A DNA stretch of 35,333 bases from an uncultured Lachnospiraceae bacterium (GTDB lineage Bacteria > Bacillota > Clostridia > Lachnospirales > Lachnospiraceae). A model generated the notes under the pieces. The model worked only from the letters and a program-made list of their open reading frames with translations, did not search any database and had not been told where the DNA came from. Position numbers and translations under genes: made by a program. Location of the stretch: contig CAMWPB010000044.1 in NCBI GenBank assembly GCA_947176065.1, forward strand, positions 1 through 35,333. Direction: 5' to 3'. Below are positions 30,374 through 35,333 of this stretch, piece after piece; within the stretch, counting starts at the first letter, position 1, and each line of letters begins with the position of its first letter.

Positions 30374-31564
30374 TTATTTTGCTTTTTTCGTCTGCCGCAT
30401 ACTTTTCAGAATCAGAAGAGAAAGTATCAGTACCAGCGGAAAAACGCATCCCACAAGCATTCCTTTTCTCAGATCGTTCCCAGCGTTCTGTGTGATATTG
30501 CCTACCAGACTGGGTCCGAATGCGCCGCCCAGATCGCCCGCCATGGCCAGCAGGCCAAACATGGCGGTGCCGCCTTCGGGGAGCCGCCCGGAGCAGATAC
30601 TGATGGTACCGGGCCACATGATGCCCACGGAAAAACCGCACATGATACAGCCGATCAGTCCGATTACCGGGTTGTTTGAAATGGATGCCGCTATGTAACA
30701 GCTCAGACACAGGACGCCCGATCCCATCATAAATCTCATCAAATCCAGTCTGTCGCCGTATTTCCCGAAGATTACACGGCTGATGCCCATGGTTATGGCG
30801 AACATGCAGGGGCCGGCCAGATCACCCATCGCTTTTGTAAAACCGAGCGCCGATTCTGTATAGGCGGAGGCCCACTGCGCCATAGAAAGCTCGGAAGCGC
30901 CCGCGCATACCATGAGGACAATGGCTATCCAGAACAATGGAACCCGGAGCAGACTGCTTATCTTCATACCTTTGCCGTCGTCTGTCGTATGCTCGATCGG
31001 ACAGGTTGCAAAGTTGTAGATATTATAAAGCGGAACGACAGCCCAGATGCAGGCAAGCCATTTCCAGCCGGCGGTGCCGAAGACGGCGAAAAAGACGGTG
31101 GATAAGAGAATTACGCCCACCGAGCCCCAGCAGTAAAAGGAGTGCAGCAGGCTCATCACCGCTTCCTTGTGGTCGAAAGGACAGGCCTCCACAATGGGAC
31201 TGCACAGTACCTCGATCAAACCGCTTCCGATGGCATAGACAATGACGCTTGCGATGATCCCGGTCAGCGGATTGGGCAGGAGGTCGGGCAGGAAGGCAAG
31301 CCCGATCAGTCCTGCCGCGGCGCATAATTCCGAGGCAACGACGCACTTGCGGTATCCGATCCTGTCTGCGAAATAGGAACACAGAATATCCACGATCAGC
31401 TGGGTCAGGAAAAATACGGTGGAAATAAGTGCGATCTGCCCCAAAGGAATCTGATAATCATTGTGGAATTTCAGGAAAAGCAGGGGCGCAAAGTTTGCGC
31501 AGATGGCCTGTGTGATGAAGCCCAGATAGCAGGCGGTCAGTGTTTTTCTATAATTTTTGGACAT
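30374..31564 (-). CDS. MFS transporter
   Basis: A 396-residue integral membrane protein with about twelve helices. The MFS signature between helices 2 and 3 reads FADRIGYRK (about residues 65-73), and the second half has the related KYGDRLDLMR. The layout (NFAPLLFLKFHNDY near the start, RLPEGGTAMFGLLAMAGDLG near residue 330) resembles the FucP/sugar-type MFS group, but the substrate is uncertain. It is divergent from the AraC regulator gene, which probably controls it. A minus-strand promoter lies in the shared 112-bp gap. Confidence 0.9.
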   Translation of the reverse strand: MSKNYRKTLTACYLGFITQAICANFAPLLFLKFHNDYQIPLGQIALISTVFFLTQLIVDILCSYFADRIGYRKCVVASELCAAAGLIGLAFLPDLLPNPLTGIIASVIVYAIGSGLIEVLCSPIVEACPFDHKEAVMSLLHSFYCWGSVGVILLSTVFFAVFGTAGWKWLACIWAVVPLYNIYNFATCPIEHTTDDGKGMKISSLLRVPLFWIAIVLMVCAGASELSMAQWASAYTESALGFTKAMGDLAGPCMFAITMGISRVIFGKYGDRLDLMRFMMGSGVLCLSCYIAASISNNPVIGLIGCIMCGFSVGIMWPGTISICSGRLPEGGTAMFGLLAMAGDLGGAFGPSLVGNITQNAGNDLRKGMLVGCVFPLVLILSLLILKSMRQTKKAK

Positions 31565-31596
31565 GTTGACATTGGCTCCTTTCTGTAATAAATTGC

Positions 31597-31625
31597 ATTA
31601 TATAGTAAGACGATGCGGATATCAA
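31597..31625 (-). promoter_or_regulatory. Promoter of the MFS gene
   Basis: On the minus strand TTGATA (31625-31620) and TATAAT (31602-31597) are exactly 17 bp apart, about 33 bases before the MFS start codon. The adjacent AT-rich inter-promoter DNA would be the natural binding site of the divergent AraC protein. Confidence 0.75.
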
Positions 31626-31676
31626 TAAAATATATCCCAATATTATTACACAATATCACAAAGGGAACGGCGGCCT

Positions 31677-32585
31677 ATGAAAATAAATGAGGGATATGGC
31701 AAAATTGTAACCGATGAATCATTGAGGGAGACCATTCCCCATGGAAGCGAAGAGTATCCGTTCCGGTATTATCTGGAGGATATCTGGCAGTTTGATTTCC
31801 ACTGTATAGACTGGCACTGGCATCCTGAAGTGGAATTTGTGCTGATTGAAAAGGGAACGATGGAGCTTCTTGTCGGAAGTGAAAGATATACTTTGGGAGC
31901 TGGAACGGGTATCTTTATCAATTCCCAGGTGATCCATCGGTTTGAGGCGGCGGAAAGTGTTATTATTCCGAATATGGTGTTTTTGCCCTCCCTGCTGTCG
32001 TCGGAAGACAGCCTGATCTACCGGGACTATATACGGCCGGTTCTGGATGGGGCAGAGTGTCTGATTTTTTCTGCCGATGATCCGGGACAAAGGATGATAT
32101 TGGACACAATGGCGGCTGTGTTTGCCGTGCAGGAAACGGAGAAAGACTGTGAGATCAAAACGGTGGAGCTGCTTCTTAAGTTGTGGCGCATGGTCTATGA
32201 AAATACGGATCTTACGGAAAAGACTTCCGGGCCGCAGTCATCGGTGAGAACGCAGGCGCAGCTCCAGATTATGCTGCAGTATATCCATAAAAATTATCCG
32301 TATCAGATTTCGCTGGACGATATTGCAGAGACGGTGGCTCTCAGTAAAAGCAGTGTGCTGGGGATTTTTCATAAAAATATTCACACTTCGCCCATCCACT
32401 ATCTGGTGGATTACAGGCTGAAACGCGCGGCAAAGCTTCTTGTCACAACGCAGAGCAGCGTCTCGGCAATAGCCCGGGATTCCGGGTTTGAAAATGTCGG
32501 CTATTTTTGCCGCAAATTCAAAGAAGTGTTTCGGGTGACGCCCGGTGAATACAGAAAGCGGGAAGGAGGAAAGGAAAACAGATGA
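31677..32585 (+). CDS. AraC family transcriptional regulator with cupin sensor
   Basis: A 302-residue regulator. Residues about 55-100 form the AraC-type cupin sensor (WHWHPEVEFVLIEKGTMELL, GTGIFINSQVIHRF), with the HWHP and IHRF histidines typical of carbohydrate-sensing members. Residues about 195-297 hold two helix-turn-helix motifs, ending with AIARDSGFENVGYFCRKFKE and FRVTPGEYRKR, the AraC signature. It likely senses a small sugar or metabolite and controls the divergent MFS gene. Its stop overlaps the next start (ATGA), so it is coupled to the GNAT gene. Confidence 0.93.
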   Translation: MKINEGYGKIVTDESLRETIPHGSEEYPFRYYLEDIWQFDFHCIDWHWHPEVEFVLIEKGTMELLVGSERYTLGAGTGIFINSQVIHRFEAAESVIIPNMVFLPSLLSSEDSLIYRDYIRPVLDGAECLIFSADDPGQRMILDTMAAVFAVQETEKDCEIKTVELLLKLWRMVYENTDLTEKTSGPQSSVRTQAQLQIMLQYIHKNYPYQISLDDIAETVALSKSSVLGIFHKNIHTSPIHYLVDYRLKRAAKLLVTTQSSVSAIARDSGFENVGYFCRKFKEVFRVTPGEYRKREGGKENR

Positions 32586-33121
32586 GAGAAGACAGGATAC
32601 TGGAAACGCAAAGATTATATCTGAGGGAAATGACGCAGGCTGATTTTCCTTCGCTGTGCAAGATTCTACAGGATGAAGAGACCATGTACGCTTATGAAGG
32701 GGCGTTCACCGATCAGGAGGCGCAGGAATGGCTTGACAGACAGCTTGCACGGTATCAGAAGTGGGGATTTGGCTTATGGGCGGTCATCTTAAAAGAAACA
32801 GAGGAGATGATCGGCCAATGCGGGCTCACCATGCAGCCGTGGAAGGATGAGGAGATACTTGAAGTAGGCTATCTGTTTGAACGGTCACACTGGCATAGGG
32901 GGTATGCGACGGAAGCGGCAAAAGCATGTAAGCAGTACGCCTTTGACACGTTACAGGCGGACGAGGTGTATTCCATCATCCGGGACACCAATACGGCGTC
33001 CCGGAATGTGGCTCTCAGAAACGGGATGACGGTAGTCGACACCTGGACGAAACAGTATCGGGGTGTGGATATGCCACATGTTTGCTACAAATGTAAACGA
33101 CCGGTTGACACGATTTCCTGA
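32582..33121 (+). CDS. GNAT family N-acetyltransferase (RimJ/RimL-like)
   Basis: A 179-residue acetyltransferase overlapping the AraC gene by four bases, with a GGAGGAAAGG ribosome site inside that gene. It opens LETQRLYLREMTQADFPSL, typical of the Acetyltransf_3 group. The acetyl-CoA site is HWHRGYATEAAKA (RGYATEA) at about residues 102-114, followed by TASRNVALRNGMTVVDTW. The acceptor is unknown. Co-translation with the regulator suggests a linked function, but none can be stated. Confidence 0.92.
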   Translation: MREDRILETQRLYLREMTQADFPSLCKILQDEETMYAYEGAFTDQEAQEWLDRQLARYQKWGFGLWAVILKETEEMIGQCGLTMQPWKDEEILEVGYLFERSHWHRGYATEAAKACKQYAFDTLQADEVYSIIRDTNTASRNVALRNGMTVVDTWTKQYRGVDMPHVCYKCKRPVDTIS

Positions 33122-33144
33122 AAGAGTGCTCCCGCTGTTTTATC

Positions 33145-33711
33145 CTATTTCTTAAGCCGGAGGCCGTCTTTGAAGGCTTCTCCCACTCTTTCCGTTACTT
33201 TATAGTAACCGTGTGTATATGGGTCGAAAGCGATTGCGTTCACCAGAGACATATCTACTTTATCGCCGGACATGACGCTTTCGTCCGCTGTGACATTGAC
33301 GACTTTTCCGATTACGCCGCAGCCATATTTGCTGTTCTGGTATTCGACAAACTCACATTCCAGACAGAGCGGAAATTCATTGATGACCGGCGCATCCACG
33401 CTCTCGGCTTTGCCTGCAGTGAGGCCGCTTGTGCTCAGCTTATCGGGGACTCTGTTGCCGGATTCCACGCCAAAGTAGTCTGCCTCTACGACGTGAGCGG
33501 CGTCGGCAATACTTACCGTAAAAGCGCCTCTTGCCTTGATATTCTGTACGGTTTTGTGTGTTTCTGTTAAATTGAGAACGACATGATCCCTTTCCTGCAT
33601 GGTCCCCCATGCGGCGTTCATGACATTAACGCTGCCGTCTTCATTGTAGGTTGCCACCATCAAAACGGGCATGGGGAAGATACCTTCTGTGATATTCAGT
33701 TTTTTTCTCAT
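33145..33711 (-). CDS. Flavin reductase family protein (FMN-binding split barrel)
   Basis: Start at 33711 uses GGAGGA nearby; an upstream ATG at 33723 is in frame but lies on that site. The 188-residue protein follows the flavin-reductase-like split barrel: PMPVLMVATYNEDGSVNVMN, AAWGTMQERDHVVLNL, HKTVQNIKARGAFTVSI, then FDPYTHGYYKV near the end. Such proteins bind FMN and reduce flavins or other small acceptors with NAD(P)H. It is divergent from an HxlR regulator, a frequent pairing with flavoproteins, so thiol/oxidant- or electrophile-responsive control is plausible. Confidence 0.92.
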   Translation of the reverse strand: MRKKLNITEGIFPMPVLMVATYNEDGSVNVMNAAWGTMQERDHVVLNLTETHKTVQNIKARGAFTVSIADAAHVVEADYFGVESGNRVPDKLSTSGLTAGKAESVDAPVINEFPLCLECEFVEYQNSKYGCGVIGKVVNVTADESVMSGDKVDMSLVNAIAFDPYTHGYYKVTERVGEAFKDGLRLKK

Positions 33712-33793
33712 ATTTTCCTCCATTCTGAAACGTTTGACTTTGCGCTTGCCGTCAGGTTTCTTAAGATTGACAGAGCCTTTGTCTGTATCTATA

Positions 33794-33848
33794 ATTATAG
33801 ATAGTAACGAATAAAATACAAGTACTATTTTACTGGAAAGGTACTATC
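33794..33848. promoter_or_regulatory. Flavin reductase promoter with HxlR-type operator half-sites
   Basis: The minus-strand promoter is TTGTAT (33821-33816) and TATAAT (33799-33794) with a 16-bp spacer. GATAGTAAC (33800-33808) lies in that spacer and is inverted relative to GTACTATT (33822-33829) and GTACTATC (33841-33848). The three half-sites are plausible HxlR binding sites covering both divergent promoters. Elements are read directly; the binding protein is inferred. Confidence 0.55.
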
Positions 33849-33865
33849 ATAAAGGAAAGTATAAA

Positions 33866-34213
33866 ATGATACAGAATTATATTGAAAAAGCCAATTTTGA
33901 AGATACCGGTTTCAGCTACACACTGTCGCTGATATCAGGCAAGCATAAAATGGTGATCCTCTATTGCCTGATGGAGTTCAAAGTGGTAAGATTTAACGAA
34001 TTAAAGAGGTATTTAAAAAACGTGTCGGACAAAACGCTCAGCAATAATCTGAAAGAGCTGGAAAAGGACAGACTTATTGTCAGAAAAGAGTATCCCCAGA
34101 TACCGCCTAAGGTGGAATACAGTCTGAGTGAAAGAGGAAAATCATTGATGGTGGTTTTAGACCAACTGTGCGTCTGGGGAGAGAACAACAGGGACGGGGA
34201 GAGCAATGAATAA
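33866..34213 (+). CDS. HxlR family transcriptional regulator
   Basis: A 115-residue winged-helix regulator with an AAAGGAAAG ribosome site. It shows the HxlR core: YTLSLISGKHKMVILYCLME, VRFNELKRYLKNVSDKTLSN, LKELEKDRLIVRKEYPQIPP and KVEYSLSERGKSLM. A Cys in LYCLME near residue 33 could be redox-active, as in YodB/HypR-type members, which sense electrophiles or disulfide stress; a further Cys lies near the C-terminus. It is divergent from the flavin reductase gene and overlaps the next gene by eight bases. Confidence 0.93.
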   Translation: MIQNYIEKANFEDTGFSYTLSLISGKHKMVILYCLMEFKVVRFNELKRYLKNVSDKTLSNNLKELEKDRLIVRKEYPQIPPKVEYSLSERGKSLMVVLDQLCVWGENNRDGESNE

Positions 34214-34883
34214 GGAGTGGTCGGAATTAAACAAAACAGTGCAGACAAAAATGAAAAAAGAAGGGACGTATCGCGAGGGAATGGAAGTCCTTTTGGAATT
34301 GCGGAAACAGTTGTTTCATGAGTTATTGCAGATGAAGACAGAACTGGGCAGAGAAATTTTCAATGCCATGCCCTTTCTCCATGCAGACGGTTACCACAAC
34401 AAAACGATCGCATACTCCATCTGGCATATTTTTCGGATTGAAGATATTGTCGCACATACCCTGATTGGCCGGGACGAGCAGATTTTCTTTTCGGGGGATT
34501 ATCAGAAACGGACAGGTTCCCCGATTATCACCACGGGGAACGAGCTTGTTGGGCAGCAGATTGCAGACTTTTCGGAAACGTTGAACCTGGATGAATTATA
34601 TCGGTATATAACTGACGTAAAGATAAGTACGGAGGACATGTTAAAAGGTTTGTCCTTTGCGGATTTAAAACGCAAAATGGCGGATGCGGATAAAGAGAGG
34701 CTGAAGGCGCTTGGTGTTGTGAGTGAGGATGATAAGGCTTACTGGCTGATAGACTACTGGTGCGGTAAAAACGTCAGAGGTTTGATACAGATGCCCTTCT
34801 CCCGCCATTGGATCATGCATGTGGAGGCAAGCCTGCGTATCAGGAATAAAAGCGTACTATCACGCAAAAGTATGTATTTTTGA
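34206..34883 (+). CDS. DinB-like family protein
   Basis: A 225-residue soluble helical protein overlapping the HxlR gene by eight bases. The pattern NKTIAYSIWHIFRIEDIVAH in the first half and FSRHWIMHVEASLRIRN near the C-terminus gives spaced His residues on helices, as in the DinB/YfiT four-helix metal-binding bundle. Family members include thiol-dependent transferases, but this protein's reaction is unknown. Its coupling to an HxlR regulator fits a stress or detoxification unit with the flavin reductase. The family call is moderate because the overall similarity is loose. Confidence 0.7.
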   Translation: MNKEWSELNKTVQTKMKKEGTYREGMEVLLELRKQLFHELLQMKTELGREIFNAMPFLHADGYHNKTIAYSIWHIFRIEDIVAHTLIGRDEQIFFSGDYQKRTGSPIITTGNELVGQQIADFSETLNLDELYRYITDVKISTEDMLKGLSFADLKRKMADADKERLKALGVVSEDDKAYWLIDYWCGKNVRGLIQMPFSRHWIMHVEASLRIRNKSVLSRKSMYF

Positions 34884-34892
34884 ATAATGAAA

Positions 34893-34959
34893 TCGCCTAA
34901 CGCTTAAATTTTCACATAATTTAAGAATTTATTAGGCGAAAAGAAAGAAGGTTAGGCGA
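34893..34959 (+). promoter_or_regulatory. TTAGGCGA box array upstream of the Fic gene
   Basis: TCGCCTAA (34893-34900) is the inverted partner of two direct TTAGGCGA boxes at 34932-34939 and 34952-34959. The last box abuts the ATG. The first two can form a hairpin that also contains CTTAAAT/ATTTAAG. The layout suggests an autoregulatory operator or a translational hairpin. Confidence 0.6.
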
Positions 34960-35333
34960 ATGCGGATTTTTAATTATGCCAATCTAAAAGATTATAGATG
35001 GGATTCGGAAATTCTTGGATTGGTAGCACAGATTCATGAGTTTAAAGGAAAACAGGAATTATACCTTAAGCAGAAACCTGCCGCACTGGAAAAACTGGTC
35101 GAGATAGCAAAAATACAAAGTACCGAGGCTTCCAATAAAATTGAAGGCATTGTTACGACAAGCACCAGGCTTCAACAGCTTGTTATGCAAAAGACAACAC
35201 CTAAGAATAGGGATGAGGAAGAAATTATGGGGTATCGGGAAGTTTTAAATACAATCCATGAGAGCTATGAATATATCCCGATTCGTTCCTCTTATATTTT
35301 GCAGCTCCACCGGGATTTATATCAATATTCGCA
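34960..35333 (+). CDS. Fic family protein, N-terminal part (cut by the window end)
   Basis: An open frame of 124 complete codons running off the right edge. The N-terminus (MRIFNYANLKDYRWDSEILG) and the helix TEASNKIEGIVTT match Fic proteins with an N-terminal Fic_N domain. Residues 58-63, SNKIEG, fit the inhibitory motif (S/T)xxxE(G/N), whose Glu blocks the ATP gamma-phosphate site in autoinhibited Fic AMP-transferases. The catalytic HPFxxGNGR motif lies beyond the window, so activity cannot be judged. AGAAGG lies about a dozen bases before ATG. It starts about 75 bp after the DinB-like gene. Confidence 0.85.
   Translation, partial: MRIFNYANLKDYRWDSEILGLVAQIHEFKGKQELYLKQKPAALEKLVEIAKIQSTEASNKIEGIVTTSTRLQQLVMQKTTPKNRDEEEIMGYREVLNTIHESYEYIPIRSSYILQLHRDLYQYS

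Noticed and set aside
1..35333. tRNA, rRNA, CRISPR array, prophage or complete insertion sequence
   Set aside because: None seen on either strand by eye. A dedicated scan (tRNAscan-SE, ISfinder, CRISPR finder) would be decisive.

Overview
The window looks like a chromosomal segment of an anaerobic, spore-forming Firmicute of the Clostridia, most likely Lachnospiraceae-like. The evidence is an alpha/beta-type small acid-soluble spore protein, the Firmicute gene order tig-clpP-clpX-lon-ysxC, a TPP riboswitch upstream of a ThiT-type ECF transporter subunit, AGGAGG-type ribosome binding sites, and families common in that group (DUF6062, Rpn/PD-(D/E)XK 'transposase' nuclease, VanZ, CPBP). I see no rRNA, tRNA, complete insertion sequence, prophage or CRISPR array. 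Genus assignment is inference and is not attempted.

Layout. 1-3.1 kb: a probably autoregulated TetR gene, a small acidic membrane-anchored protein followed by a run of RNA hairpins, a cysteine-rich DUF6062 protein and a HAD-IIA phosphatase. 3.1-5.1 kb: a membrane c-di-GMP protein with a degenerate GGDEF and an intact EAL domain. 5.2-11.5 kb: an alpha-glucan/maltodextrin locus (binding lipoprotein, two permeases, MalQ, LacI regulator) with a promoter followed by a 12-bp-periodic operator array. There is no transporter ATPase, so a shared MsmK-type ATPase is presumed. 11.5-14.0 kb: an accessory patch with a CYTH protein, a HicAB toxin-antitoxin pair, a GNAT enzyme and a 53-residue charged protein. 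The last two sit between two copies of a ~110-bp direct repeat. 14.1-16.6 kb: a MATE exporter, a DJ-1/PfpI protein and the spore SASP.

16.9-25.7 kb is the protein quality-control block tig, clpP, clpX, lon, ysxC, followed by an AI-2E-family permease, a VanZ-like protein and a DUF308 membrane protein, all on the + strand with short gaps or overlaps. 25.9-28.4 kb: a hypothetical protein, the TPP-riboswitch/thiT unit on the minus strand and a CPBP protease. 28.4-35.3 kb: an Rpn-like nuclease gene with a structured leader, a methyltransferase that appears internally deleted, a divergent MFS/AraC pair with a GNAT gene, a divergent flavin reductase/HxlR pair with a DinB-like gene, and the start of a Fic gene preceded by repeated TTAGGCGA boxes.

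The strongest non-gene signal is a ~170-bp intergenic element present twice in opposite orientation (6816-6984 and 16673-16848). It has terminal inverted repeats, conserved internal hairpins and compensatory base-pair changes between the copies, and each copy lies directly next to a rho-independent terminator. It behaves like a mobile or dispersed structured RNA/DNA element and is the best candidate for something undescribed here.
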